Assembly (NCBI GenBank): GCA_018822805.1
Contig: JAHJJU010000015.1
Span: 32,425-96,424, forward strand
Reading direction: 5' to 3'
Length of the DNA: 64,000 bases
From: a bacterium
GTDB lineage: Bacteria; Campylobacterota; Campylobacteria; Campylobacterales; Sulfurovaceae
Below the pieces are notes generated by a model. That model searched no databases and was not told the origin of the DNA. It saw nothing but the letters and a program-made list of their open reading frames with translations. Shown piece by piece: positions 1 through 7,959 of the stretch. Made by a program: the position numbers and the translations under genes. Each line of letters starts with the position of its first letter. Within the stretch, counting starts at the first letter, position 1.

Positions 1-620
1 AAAATAGCAAAAAATTCCTCATAACTCAACCCCAACTGATCTACAACCTCTTTAAAGGGTTCAGCCACAAGAGGAATATCATTTTGTACCAAAGCAATAA
101 CTCTATAATATAAAGGTGTTAATACTATCAATTTTCGATTGGGTTTTATTACCACTTCTTTTTTAGCATCTTCTCCTGTCGTATTGAGTTTAACGGCAAT
201 TTTAAAAAGTTTTAATGTAGGCAACATAATATAATCAATCGCCTGTGCTTCATTTGCCAATATTTCCACTGTTTGTCTTAAGCCCAGTTTTGAGTCCGGT
301 GCCACAGCCAATGTGAACCAAATATTAAAGGGATGCTCTCGTTCATAGTTATGCGACACCCCCGGATGTGCATTAATCACTTCTACAGCTCGATCAATAT
401 TTTCACGCCTTACTTTAAATGAAATCAATGAAGAGCTATACCCTAAACGTTTGGTATCAAAAATTGGAGAGATTTGTCTAATAATTTTATTGGATTTCTC
501 TTCAGATAACAGTTTAATAATTGTCTCTTCATCACTGCCTAACTCTTGAGCAATGACAGCAAAAGGTCTGGGAGTTAAAGGGAATCGTTTTTGGATGATG
601 GATAATAGTTCAGATTTCAT
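1..620 (-). CDS. nirDL: NirDL-type siroheme decarboxylase (AsnC-like), 3' end beyond window
   Basis: Proteins of this family (NirD/L/G/H, Ahb) decarboxylate siroheme on the way to heme d1, the NirS cofactor. From the ATG at 618-620 there are 206 codons with no stop. I see a winged-helix AsnC-like segment (residues 1-50), then an alpha/beta segment with the family motif HPGVSHNYEREHPFNIWFTL at 85-104, and from about residue 165 a second winged-helix-like start. This suggests a fused two-module NirD-NirL protein, but the second half lies outside the window. It is the last visible gene of the leftward heme d1 set and has its own FNR-type box 69 bp upstream. Confidence 0.85.
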   Translation of the reverse strand, partial: MKSELLSIIQKRFPLTPRPFAVIAQELGSDEETIIKLLSEEKSNKIIRQISPIFDTKRLGYSSSLISFKVRRENIDRAVEVINAHPGVSHNYEREHPFNIWFTLAVAPDSKLGLRQTVEILANEAQAIDYIMLPTLKLFKIAVKLNTTGEDAKKEVVIKPNRKLIVLTPLYYRVIALVQNDIPLVAEPFKEVVDQLGLSYEEFFAI

Positions 621-688
621 AAATACACCCCTGAATATAATATTTTAATGTATAAATATTATTATAGTTATTTTAAATGCAGATATGT

Positions 689-702
689 TTGATATGTATC
701 AA
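689..702. promoter_or_regulatory. FNR/NNR-type box before nirDL
   Basis: TTGATATGTATCAA is a perfect TTGAT-N4-ATCAA palindrome in the gap between the CysG-like gene and nirDL, 69 bp before the nirDL start. It suggests an internal promoter answering to oxygen or nitrogen oxides. Confidence 0.7.
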
Positions 703-711
703 CGTTCTTTT

Positions 712-1278
712 TTATTTAAACTCTTTCTCCATGAATTTATCGGTTTTTTCTTCAAAAAATCGCATTCGCTCTTTACCTTTTGGCATTGTTACACGTAAAA
801 CTCTCATCTCTTGCAAAAAAGTCTCTATTCTCTGAGGAATAAGTTTTTCAATATAGGTACGAAGTCGTTTTGCCAAAGCAGGTGAAGCCCCACTTGTAGA
901 GATAGCGATGGTTAAATCTCCTCGTTTAATATAAGAAGGAAAGATAAAATCACAATAAGCCGTGTCATCGACAGAGTTCACTAAAATTCTAGAACTTCTA
1001 CTCTCTTCATAAATCTCTTTATGCAGTGTTACGGTATCCGTCGCTACAATGACAATGTCAAATCCATTAATATCTCCTATTTCATAAGCTCGTTGCTCTA
1101 TAATGATGTTATGCTCTGTCGCAAAAGCTAAAAACTCATCAGAGACCTCTTTGCTAATCACTGTAATCTCTTTCGTAAAGTTAACCAGCTTTTCCAGTTT
1201 TTCTAAAGCAATGTACCCTCCACCGACAAGCAGTATTTTTCGATTATCAAGACTAAAATATGCAGGAAAAAATGACAC
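712..1278 (-). CDS. Precorrin-2 dehydrogenase / sirohydrochlorin ferrochelatase (Met8/CysG N-terminal type)
   Basis: This 188-residue cytoplasmic enzyme oxidises precorrin-2 to sirohydrochlorin with NAD and probably inserts iron to give siroheme, the precursor of heme d1. A Rossmann dinucleotide site is visible near the N-terminus (ILLVGGGYIA, residues 15-24), and the family stretch NSVDDTAYCDF precedes a dimerisation region (SGASPALAKRLR). It lacks the methyltransferase half of CysG; that activity is encoded separately by the cobA-like gene at 2063. The start is GTG and overlaps the stop of the upstream regulator gene by one base, so the two are translationally coupled. Its place between cobA/nirE and nirDL fits heme d1 supply. 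Confidence 0.88.
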   Translation of the reverse strand: MSFFPAYFSLDNRKILLVGGGYIALEKLEKLVNFTKEITVISKEVSDEFLAFATEHNIIIEQRAYEIGDINGFDIVIVATDTVTLHKEIYEESRSSRILVNSVDDTAYCDFIFPSYIKRGDLTIAISTSGASPALAKRLRTYIEKLIPQRIETFLQEMRVLRVTMPKGKERMRFFEEKTDKFMEKEFK

Positions 1279-1988
1279 TATTTTTTCCCTTCTAAAAGTG
1301 CTAGTTTTGCTTTAAATGTACTAATACAATCCGTACACTCTTTAACAGTATTGGTCTCAATAATCATATGTAGAGCTTCAATATTTAGTATTTTAAACTT
1401 AGAATTCTCTATTGTAATAATGCTCTCTTTTTTAAATTTTGTAAGAATACGGGAAAAAGTCTCAGGCGTTAAATTTAAAATCGCTGCAATTTCATTGTTT
1501 TTTAAACGGTTAAAAATCGACAGTTTTTCAAGCATTAAATCAGCAACTTTTGCTTCAGAAGATAAAATTGTCTCTTTATGTACCAATGCAGAGAGCAACA
1601 TGACTTTACCTGTAAGTGAACGAATCAATCCTAATGCAAACTCTTTATTTTCAAGATACTGGTAGACCTTATCAAAATGCAACAGTCCCATCACCCCATC
1701 GCTAATAAACTCACACGTTGCAGGAAACGGCTCTTTTTCAAAACAAGCATACTCCCCAATGGTATCAGGAGCATTCATTCGTTTTATCTGAACTTGTGTT
1801 CCTTTAGGTGAGGTCTTAAAAAGTCTCACACTCCCCTCAAGTAAAATATAGAGATAGTCACTTTCATCACCCTCATAAAAGACAATACTATTTTTAGTAA
1901 ATTTCTTTATATGAATACTGCTTTGAAGCTCTTTGTGAAACTTTGTATCTAAATCAGCAAACATGGAAATTTTTTCTAAATCAATCAT
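1278..1988 (-). CDS. Crp/Fnr-family regulator in the heme d1 operon
   Basis: A 236-residue transcription factor with an N-terminal cyclic-nucleotide-like beta roll (about 15-120), a long dimerisation helix and a C-terminal HTH_Crp domain (about 150-210, recognition stretch NLTPETFSRILTKFK). It has no N-terminal cysteine cluster of FNR type; cysteines are at 82 and 92 and in a C-terminal C218-x-x-C221 pair. This resembles the DNR/NNR group that responds to nitric oxide rather than oxygen, but the ligand is inference. It lies between cobA and the CysG-like gene, and the many TTGAY-N4-RTCAA boxes in the window are its likely targets. Confidence 0.85.
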   Translation of the reverse strand: MIDLEKISMFADLDTKFHKELQSSIHIKKFTKNSIVFYEGDESDYLYILLEGSVRLFKTSPKGTQVQIKRMNAPDTIGEYACFEKEPFPATCEFISDGVMGLLHFDKVYQYLENKEFALGLIRSLTGKVMLLSALVHKETILSSEAKVADLMLEKLSIFNRLKNNEIAAILNLTPETFSRILTKFKKESIITIENSKFKILNIEALHMIIETNTVKECTDCISTFKAKLALLEGKK

Positions 1989-2062
1989 TAACTTACCTCA
2001 CTATTTAATATTCATTCTTATTATACAATATATTCATCAAAATAATCTATAAGCTAATCTTT

Positions 2063-2806
2063 TTATTCATTACTACTCTCAAACCAATTTAACTGCTCTC
2101 GTAATTTCACCACTTCCCCCACCACAATTAATGCCGGTGTCGGTAAATCTTTTGCCAATGTCCAAATGCTTTCTAGTGTTCCGACCACTGTTTTTTCATA
2201 TTTTGTGGTTCCACGACTAATGACTGCTACGGGATAATCCTTAGGTTTTCCAATTTCAATGAGCTTTTTACTAATGGTCTTAAGACGATGTAAGCCCATT
2301 AAAAAAACGATGGTATCATCACTTTTGTAGTTTTCCCAAGGAATTTGTGAATGATCTTTATTCTTGCTCTCATGCCCTGTTACTACCCTAAAAGAGACAG
2401 TTACACCCCGATGCGTTACGGGAATTCCGGCATATTCGGGCACAGCAATCGCCGAGGTAATACCCGGAATAAACTCAAACTTAATGTTTCGTTCACGTAG
2501 ATAAATCCCCTCTTCTCCTCCTCGTCCAAAAACCAAAGGGTCTCCCCCTTTTAAACGAACCACTGTCTTATGTTTCAAAGCACTCCGGTAAATTACTTCA
2601 TTGATCTCTTCTTGTGGAAGACTGTGGTGTTTGTCCTCTTTGCCTACATAGATAAATTCACACCCATCTTTTGCCTCTTTAAGTATGTCTGGATTTGCCA
2701 AACGATCATAGATAATCACATCAGCCTCTTTGACCACACGTAATGCTTTAATCGTCAAGAGCTCAATATCTCCTGGACCTGCACCTGTTAAATATACCTT
2801 TCCCAT
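2063..2806 (-). CDS. cobA: Uroporphyrinogen-III C-methyltransferase (SUMT, CobA/NirE)
   Basis: This enzyme transfers two methyl groups from S-adenosylmethionine to uroporphyrinogen III to give precorrin-2, the branch point to siroheme and heme d1. The 247 residues are the usual length of a stand-alone SUMT. Family marks visible are the start VYLTGAGPGDIELLTIKA, VIYDRLANPDIL, RLKGGDPLVFGRGGEE, the VPGITSA-like FIPGITSAIAVPEYAGIPVTHR stretch (given here only as its family position, about 115-136) and the FLMGLHRL loop. In this cluster it serves the heme d1 pathway and could equally be called nirE. About 100 bp separate it from nirJ upstream. Confidence 0.93.
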   Translation of the reverse strand: MGKVYLTGAGPGDIELLTIKALRVVKEADVIIYDRLANPDILKEAKDGCEFIYVGKEDKHHSLPQEEINEVIYRSALKHKTVVRLKGGDPLVFGRGGEEGIYLRERNIKFEFIPGITSAIAVPEYAGIPVTHRGVTVSFRVVTGHESKNKDHSQIPWENYKSDDTIVFLMGLHRLKTISKKLIEIGKPKDYPVAVISRGTTKYEKTVVGTLESIWTLAKDLPTPALIVVGEVVKLREQLNWFESSNE

Positions 2807-2905
2807 TACCTTATCTCCCTTATTTATATTTTAGAAGTGGACACTTTAGTTCCACCAATACTCACTTTATGCCAATTTTTTGTGCAACTAGTACCACTCA
2901 AAACT

Positions 2906-4018
2906 TTACACATCTTCTAAATAACATGAGGGATCTTCAGCCCACATATCCCCATAAATCGCATAAGCTCTACTTCGTGACCCTCCATTACAAATTTCCA
3001 AGTATTGACACTTTTCACATTTACCGAATAACTCTCTAGGATGAACCCTTAATTGCTCTAGTAAAGCTGTAGGTTCCTTTGTCCAAATATCTGAAAAATC
3101 TTGCATAAAAATGTTACCAATGATACTCGGAAAAAATGGATCAGGTTTAACATTACCCTCACTGTCAATATTGAGCAGTTTTCGTCCTGCAGCGTTACCA
3201 CCCCAAGCAATCAATCGCTCTTTCATTTCATCGGCATGTTCAGGATATTTTTTTATAAACTTATCATAAAAGAGAATAGAATCCATCTCCATATTTCCTG
3301 TCACTATCTCAATGTCACGCTTTGTTTCATGATACTCAAACGCTTTATCTAAAATGTAATTCACGGCTCTAACACGTTGCTTTTTACTTAAATCCATGGT
3401 TAAATTATCAAGCCCTCTACCACTATAAACGAGATGAGAGATATAAACTTTAGGAATGTTATGTTTCTCTGCCAACTCAAAGATAAATGCCAAATCATCA
3501 TAGGTATCTTTGGTTAATGTAAAGCGAATACCTACTTTTGTTTGATTATAACTGTTCAGTAAATCAACGGCTTTCATAGAAGCTATAAATGAACCTTCTA
3601 ATCCTCGAAATGTATCATGTACTTTTTGGCTACCGTCTATACTGATGCCGATATAATTAAAAGTATCTAAAATTTTTCCGGCATTACTCTTTTTAACATA
3701 AAGTCCATTGGTCGAAAGATACGTCACAATCCCCAGTTCTTTACACCTATGGGCAATCTCAAAAATATCTTTTCGCGTCAAAGGTTCACCTCCGGAAAAA
3801 ATAAGAAATTTCACTCCATTTTCTTTGAGTTTGGGTAGTGTTTCAAGTATTTTCTCGGTAGTTAACGTATCCACAGCATCCAAATCAGCCTTGGAATAGC
3901 AGTGTAGACAAGAGAGATTACAACGATTGGTAAAGTTCCAAATGGCAATGCTACCATTAAGAGAACGTGTCGGTTTTCCTTCGACCACAGAGTTTAGAAG
4001 ATTAGAAAGTCTAAACAT
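2906..4018 (-). CDS. nirJ: Heme d1 biosynthesis radical SAM protein NirJ
   Basis: NirJ removes the propionate side chains of the didecarboxysiroheme ring and is thought to install the oxo groups of heme d1. The 370-residue protein has the radical SAM motif C33-x3-C37-x2-C40 (NRCNLSCLHC), the glycine-rich FSGGEPL motif, and a C-terminal auxiliary-cluster region with C334, C337, C343 and C365 (CEKCQYLEIC). Its ATG overlaps the stop of the upstream cytochrome c gene by one base (TAATG), so the pair is one operon. Length and both cluster motifs match NirJ rather than PqqE or AhbC, although AhbC is a close relative. Confidence 0.9.
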   Translation of the reverse strand: MFRLSNLLNSVVEGKPTRSLNGSIAIWNFTNRCNLSCLHCYSKADLDAVDTLTTEKILETLPKLKENGVKFLIFSGGEPLTRKDIFEIAHRCKELGIVTYLSTNGLYVKKSNAGKILDTFNYIGISIDGSQKVHDTFRGLEGSFIASMKAVDLLNSYNQTKVGIRFTLTKDTYDDLAFIFELAEKHNIPKVYISHLVYSGRGLDNLTMDLSKKQRVRAVNYILDKAFEYHETKRDIEIVTGNMEMDSILFYDKFIKKYPEHADEMKERLIAWGGNAAGRKLLNIDSEGNVKPDPFFPSIIGNIFMQDFSDIWTKEPTALLEQLRVHPRELFGKCEKCQYLEICNGGSRSRAYAIYGDMWAEDPSCYLEDV

Positions 4019-4392
4019 TATTTTTTCTCCTCTATCTTAGCGATATTGGGATAAGGATTTTGAATAATCGTCTTATTCTCTTCTACTTTAACAGGTTTAT
4101 ATGAGGTAATGTACGTTGTTATTGCTGTTAAATTCTCATCTGAAAGCTGAAATGCCGGCATGGCATTACGTGCATACCCTAAAATTTTAGAGACCTCTTG
4201 GGGACTTGTAATCATGGCTCGTATCTCTTCTACATTACGTTTAGCAGCTATCTCTTCAAAAGGAGGACCAAAAGCCACAGCCGTTTGATGATGACAGCCC
4301 CAACAGTAGGTCTCAAACACTTTTTTACCATCTTCTGCCATCAAAGAACTATTAATAAGTATAAAGAGTAGTAAATAGATAATTTTATTCAT
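4018..4392 (-). CDS. Periplasmic monoheme cytochrome c, NirC (c55X)-like
   Basis: A 124-residue class I cytochrome c with a Sec signal peptide (residues 1-19), one heme site C30-W-G-C33-H34 and a probable Met axial ligand in the NAMP stretch. It heads the heme d1 operon and overlaps nirJ by one base. In other denitrifiers the c55X cytochrome NirC in this place passes electrons to NirS or to the last heme d1 steps, which is the likely role here. It is clearly related to the cytochrome at 5111 (shared GYA/GYS..NAMP region), so the two look like duplicates pointing opposite ways around the NosL-like gene. Confidence 0.8.
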   Translation of the reverse strand: MNKIIYLLLFILINSSLMAEDGKKVFETYCWGCHHQTAVAFGPPFEEIAAKRNVEEIRAMITSPQEVSKILGYARNAMPAFQLSDENLTAITTYITSYKPVKVEENKTIIQNPYPNIAKIEEKK

Positions 4393-4451
4393 AGTCAGCC
4401 TCCTAAACTATTTTTATAAAACAATCATAACACTCTTTATTTCTTTAATTC

Positions 4452-4465
4452 TTGATGTAAAACAA
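4452..4465. promoter_or_regulatory. Imperfect FNR-type box in divergent nirC/NosL promoter
   Basis: TTGATGTAAAACAA matches TTGAT-N4-ATCAA at nine of ten positions and lies in the 166-bp divergent gap between the cytochrome/nirJ operon and the plus-strand NosL-like gene. It is the best candidate control site there but weaker than others in the window. Confidence 0.4.
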
Positions 4466-4558
4466 GTGATCAAAGCTAAAACCTGAGTTTTTCTTAATCC
4501 ACATCAAAACCCATCATACCATCATTGGTTACAATACATCAAAAAAAGAGAAATTTTA

Positions 4559-4999
4559 ATGAAAACACTACTCTTAACCTTTATTCTCACCCTACTGTTT
4601 CAAACAGGCTGTCAAGAACGTTCTACAACTGAAGTTGCCGAAGTTCACTGGGACAGAGACATGTGTGCTAGATGTGTCATGGTGGTCAGCGATCGAAAAA
4701 ACACCGTACAGGTCAGAGAACCCAAAAGTGGCAAAAAATATATGTTTGATGATATAGGCTGTATGGTCTTATGGTTTCAAGAGAACAACATCACATGGAA
4801 AAACCAAGCCACCATCTGGATAACCAATGTCACTACAGAAGAGTGGATAGATGCACGAACAGCCTTTTATGATACCGAAAACATCACTCCTATGGCGTAT
4901 GGTTTCTCAGCTCACAAAACCAAAGATACCATCAAAGAGGGTCAAGAGATTATCAACTTTACAGAAGTAACGCGTAGAGTTTTAAAGATAGGAAAATAG
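4559..4999 (+). CDS. NosL-family copper-binding lipoprotein
   Basis: NosL is an outer-membrane-facing or periplasmic lipoprotein that binds Cu(I) and helps build the copper centres of nitrous oxide reductase. This 146-residue copy has a lipoprotein signal (…LFQTGC, lipid Cys18), a metal site M35-C-A-R-C39-V-M41, and the family stretch YMFDDIGCMVLWF followed by DARTAFYD and TPMAYGFSAH. It resembles the NosL at 6900-7334 throughout (FDDVGCLILW, TPMNYGFSAY) and so is a paralogue, not a fragment. It is transcribed away from the nos operon and shares a divergent promoter with the NirC-like gene. Confidence 0.82.
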   Translation: MKTLLLTFILTLLFQTGCQERSTTEVAEVHWDRDMCARCVMVVSDRKNTVQVREPKSGKKYMFDDIGCMVLWFQENNITWKNQATIWITNVTTEEWIDARTAFYDTENITPMAYGFSAHKTKDTIKEGQEIINFTEVTRRVLKIGK

Positions 5000-5110
5000 A
5001 TTTTTAGTAATTAGGAGTAAAATTATCCGATTTATATTTTAATTAAGAGTAATTTTATCTTATTTAGACTATTATGCTTTAACTTATAAAAATTATAATG
5101 GAGCATTATT

Positions 5111-5491
5111 ATGAAAAGATTGATGATTTTACTCACCCTTTTAGCTGGAACCCCATTACTAGCTGATGTGGTAGCTGGAGAGAAAGTATATAAAGCAAAC
5201 TGTGCCATTTGCCATACTATTAATGGTGGGTCATCTTTAGGACCCGACTTTAATATGGTCTCTTATAAAAGGTATAAAGAAGAGATAGAGTATTATGCCA
5301 AAGATCCTTATGCTCTTGCAGAAGCATTTGGATACAGTGCCAATGCCATGCCCACTCTACCATTAGAAGATCAAGAGTTTAAAGATGTTGCTGAATACAT
5401 CTCTTCTTTGCAACCTTTTAAAGAATGGATGAAAAAAGAGACCGTAGTGGTTAAAAGTAAAGAGAACAATCAGATAAAAAAAGAGGAGTAA
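5111..5491 (+). CDS. Periplasmic monoheme cytochrome c
   Basis: A 126-residue class I cytochrome c with a signal peptide (about 1-18), a heme site C31-A-I-C34-H35 and a probable Met ligand in SANAMP. The tail after residue 108 is Lys/Glu-rich and hydrophilic. It is a paralogue of the NirC-like cytochrome at 4018-4392. Its place next to the nos cluster suggests an electron carrier to NosZ or NirS; the exact partner cannot be told from sequence. A good ribosome site (GGAG) precedes the ATG. Gene and downstream NosL converge with a gap of only 15 bp. Confidence 0.8.
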   Translation: MKRLMILLTLLAGTPLLADVVAGEKVYKANCAICHTINGGSSLGPDFNMVSYKRYKEEIEYYAKDPYALAEAFGYSANAMPTLPLEDQEFKDVAEYISSLQPFKEWMKKETVVVKSKENNQIKKEE

Positions 5492-5501
5492 GCTCTACTC
5501 C
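5485..5501. terminator. Short inverted repeat between convergent genes
   Basis: GGAGTA-agctc-TACTCC sits on the stop codon of the cytochrome gene and just before the stop of the convergent NosL gene. It is only a 6-bp stem with no clear T-run, so terminator activity is a weak guess. Confidence 0.25.
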
Positions 5502-5506
5502 CAATC

Positions 5507-6031
5507 CTATATCTGACCATTCAACAGCCGAATCAACGAATCAGATACCTCATCAAATTTAAATATACGTTTACCACCATATTTTTTTGAAAATGCTTCT
5601 GCTCTCTCTTTGGTCTCGATAGCCACCAAATCATCACCAGCAGGAGAGATAGCCCTACTACCATAAATATAAAAAGCACGCTCTGCGTTTATGGGTTCAA
5701 GTGTCTCATAGTCTGTCACCACTATTTTAGAAAAGTCTCGTTCACTTTTCACGCCTACATCAAACCATTTTCCCGGCTGATGGTAGAACTCAAAGAGTGA
5801 TTTTGGACTAGAAAAATAGACGGTTTTCCCATTTCGTATCTCTATTTTTGCCACCCATTTTGGCTCTTTATAGAGGGCTATCTTTCGTACCAGACAGGTG
5901 CTGTTTTTGTCGTAGTTTATGGTGTACTCTTTTTCAAGAGGGTTGGTAGTCCAAGTGCTAGAGTTTGTTTCATTGACATCAGCAACAATAAATGATGAGA
6001 ACAACAAAAGCATCATAACTGTTTTTTTCAT
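5507..6031 (-). CDS. NosL-like periplasmic protein (last gene of the nos operon)
   Basis: About 174 residues from the ATG at 6029-6031, starting MKKTVMMLLLFSS, a Sec signal peptide. A longer frame reaches 6070 but its extra codons lie in a REP palindrome, so I reject that start. The region YFSSPKSLFEFYHQ and the late AERAFYIYGSRAISPAGDDLVAI follow the NosL pattern (metal-dependent partner surface, then A.FY...S...PMG). The usual N-terminal lipid Cys and CxxC/CxM copper motif are missing; one Cys remains near residue 46. It may therefore have a related but different part in NosZ assembly. Confidence 0.65.
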   Translation of the reverse strand: MKKTVMMLLLFSSFIVADVNETNSSTWTTNPLEKEYTINYDKNSTCLVRKIALYKEPKWVAKIEIRNGKTVYFSSPKSLFEFYHQPGKWFDVGVKSERDFSKIVVTDYETLEPINAERAFYIYGSRAISPAGDDLVAIETKERAEAFSKKYGGKRIFKFDEVSDSLIRLLNGQI

Positions 6032-6045
6032 AATAATCCTTTCAC

Positions 6046-6077
6046 GTGTAGGGTGCGATTGCCATCGCACCCTACAC
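6046..6077 (-). repeat. REP-like palindrome R1; GTAG head is the nosY stop
   Basis: A 14-bp perfect inverted repeat (GTGTAGGGTGCGAT, tgcc loop, ATCGCACCCTACAC). Reading on the minus strand, its GTAG head gives the TAG stop of nosY (6072-6074). It occupies the whole nosY/NosL-like gap. Confidence 0.75.
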
Positions 6078-6899
6078 CAAATCTTTTTTAGTAAATATTC
6101 TAAACCCTAAAAAGGCAAACAGCAACCCCACCAAAATAGGATAAACTATAGATAAAAGCACAAAGAGTATCTGCGAAATCGTGTCTAAAATATAAAATGC
6201 CACAGGTCCCATCACCGTTAACTCCGGATCAAAGAGTGAAATGGCAGCCACCCTAAATATCTCCATAGGATTCATCAGTGCAATCCCTATAATTAGCTCT
6301 TCGTTAAATCGCTGCTGCATCATCAACGCTATCAGAGCAATGTCTATAAATGCCAAGAGAAATATCCAAACAAAAAAGGCAATCCCCAACGCCACCTCGG
6401 AGGATTTTACAAATGAAGAGATAAAAAAAGCAATACCCAAAAAGGCAGAACTCAATGCAAAGAGTAGCCCCGTATAAAGAAAAAAGATAGCCCAAGGTAT
6501 CTCAGCCCCCTTAATCGCCCCATAGATTATCGCTATGACCATCGCAAAAAGCACAGGCAGGTAAACCGTAATAAAGCGTCCTATCACCTTACCCCAATAG
6601 TACTGCTTTAATGAAATAGGGAACGAAAGCATGTACTCTAAAATATGATTATCTCTATCCCCTGAAATCGACCGTACCGTGGTAATCAAAATAAAAATCG
6701 GCAAAATAATAATGGTAATCTGAATATACATCAACAGCAACCTACTAAGCCCTGAAAACCCCATCACCTGTGACTCGGTCACCCCTGCAATAAAAAAAAG
6801 AGCAATTAATCCACCAAAAACTAAGGAATAAACTAAAAACCACTTTGCCCGAATCGACTCTCTTAAATCCAAATAGGCAATCAACCATAAATTTTTCAT
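6072..6899 (-). CDS. nosY: NosY, ABC-2 type permease of the Nos copper-site maturation system
   Basis: NosY is the membrane part of the NosDFY transporter, which supports assembly of the CuZ site of nitrous oxide reductase, probably by sulfur or copper delivery. The 275-residue protein has about six hydrophobic segments (first about 18-40, last about 245-268) and the ABC-2 family stretch SGDRDNHILEYMLSFPIS in the first cytoplasmic loop. It starts directly after the nosL stop (6900). Its last codons end in GTG-TAG inside REP element R1, so the present C-terminus may have been set by that insertion. Confidence 0.9.
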   Translation of the reverse strand: MKNLWLIAYLDLRESIRAKWFLVYSLVFGGLIALFFIAGVTESQVMGFSGLSRLLLMYIQITIIILPIFILITTVRSISGDRDNHILEYMLSFPISLKQYYWGKVIGRFITVYLPVLFAMVIAIIYGAIKGAEIPWAIFFLYTGLLFALSSAFLGIAFFISSFVKSSEVALGIAFFVWIFLLAFIDIALIALMMQQRFNEELIIGIALMNPMEIFRVAAISLFDPELTVMGPVAFYILDTISQILFVLLSIVYPILVGLLFAFLGFRIFTKKDLV

Positions 6900-7334
6900 C
6901 TACTCTCCCAATATCTGTTTTCTTATTTTTGGATTTGCCATATGTTCACCCCTTAACATTCTAAGTTGCATCTCATCAAACCTTATGCTGTTTGGTGGAG
7001 GCTTCTTATAAGCACTAAAACCATAATTCATGGGTGTTTGCTCATTGATCGTATAGTGGGCATCATCTGCTTTAATATACTCTTTGGTATCTTTGGTAAA
7101 TACCTTTGCATCTCTTGACTCTCTGCCCTCTTTTTTTGTCCATAGGATGAGACACCCTACATCATCAAAATAGATCTGTTTATCTAGGTGAGAACTGTAC
7201 TCTTTTGACTCGGGTATGGGCATATTACATTGTGGACAGATGGGTTTATGGGTTGAAGTTGAGGAGTCACAACCAAGAAAGAAAATAAATAGTGAATAGT
7301 GAATCATGAATAGTGGAAATCTAAATTTTTTCAT
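6900..7334 (-). CDS. nosL: NosL copper lipoprotein
   Basis: Cu(I)-binding accessory lipoprotein for NosZ. From the ATG at 7332-7334 it has 144 residues: lipoprotein signal with Cys22 (FFLGC), the metal motif C33-P-Q-C36-N-M38, FDDVGCLILWTKK, and the late TPMNYGFSAYKKPP. A longer frame (to 7370) lies wholly within nosF and lacks a signal peptide, so the 7334 start is preferred; it overlaps the nosF end by 14 bp. The signal peptide is coded by short near-repeats of GTGAATAGTGAAT type, an odd low-complexity origin. It stands between nosF and nosY, as in other clade II clusters apart from small order changes. Confidence 0.85.
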   Translation of the reverse strand: MKKFRFPLFMIHYSLFIFFLGCDSSTSTHKPICPQCNMPIPESKEYSSHLDKQIYFDDVGCLILWTKKEGRESRDAKVFTKDTKEYIKADDAHYTINEQTPMNYGFSAYKKPPPNSIRFDEMQLRMLRGEHMANPKIRKQILGE

Positions 7335-7959
7335 CTGAAACCACCTTGCCCAAATCCATGTAGACCTCACGGTTCACCAACGCTTCTACCTCTTCGAGCC
7401 TATGGGTCACAAAAAGTAAAACTTTATCTTTCTGTTTCCCCTCCAAAAGCCGATAAAAATCATCTCTCGCCTTGGGGTCAAGGTTGGCTGTTGGCTCATC
7501 AAAGATAATAATATTGCTCTCTTGTGCCAAAGCAATAGCAATCAAAAGTTTTTGCTTCATTCCACCGGAGAGTTTAAAAAACGACTTATGCATATTGAAT
7601 TGAATATCCAGTTTCATCTCATTGGCATGGTGTAAAATCTGCTCTCGTTTGACATTGGCACTCACCTCAATATACCCAATCAGTTCATCAATACTAAGCT
7701 TAATAGGTGGAGGAAGTTGAGGAACAAAACTTATGTTTTTTAAAACCTCTTGACGCTCTTTAACGGGGTCAAGACCATTCACCAACACCGAACCACTGTT
7801 GGGATGATAATAACCTAAAATCGACCGAATAAGCGTCGTCTTCCCTGCCCCATTGGCTCCCATAAGGGCTACAGAGTCATTTTGATTAAACGCGATGGAT
7901 ACATCATCCAGTGAAAGAGTCGAGCCAAATTTTTTGGTAAGGTTTTTTATCTCTATCAC
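7321..7959 (-). CDS. nosF: NosF, ABC transporter ATPase of the Nos system
   Basis: NosF drives the NosDFY complex. The 212-residue single ATPase domain shows a Walker A GANGAGKTT at 34-42, the signature LSGGMKQKLL, Walker B NIIIFDEPTANLDP and the switch His in VTHRLEEVE. It overlaps the end of nosH by four bases (ATGA) and the start of nosL by 14, in keeping with tight coupling. The short length without an extra C-terminal domain is slightly below typical NosF (about 300) of clade I but usual for compact clade II clusters. Confidence 0.92.
   Translation of the reverse strand: MIEIKNLTKKFGSTLSLDDVSIAFNQNDSVALMGANGAGKTTLIRSILGYYHPNSGSVLVNGLDPVKERQEVLKNISFVPQLPPPIKLSIDELIGYIEVSANVKREQILHHANEMKLDIQFNMHKSFFKLSGGMKQKLLIAIALAQESNIIIFDEPTANLDPKARDDFYRLLEGKQKDKVLLFVTHRLEEVEALVNREVYMDLGKVVSDEKI

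Noticed and set aside
6032..6070. Longer N-terminus for the NosL-like gene starting at 6070
   Set aside because: The added codons lie in REP element R1 and the signal peptide begins at the inner ATG (6031).
7285..7320. Short tandem motif GTGAATAGTGAAT as a regulatory repeat
   Set aside because: It lies inside the nosL signal-peptide codons; too short and degenerate to claim function.
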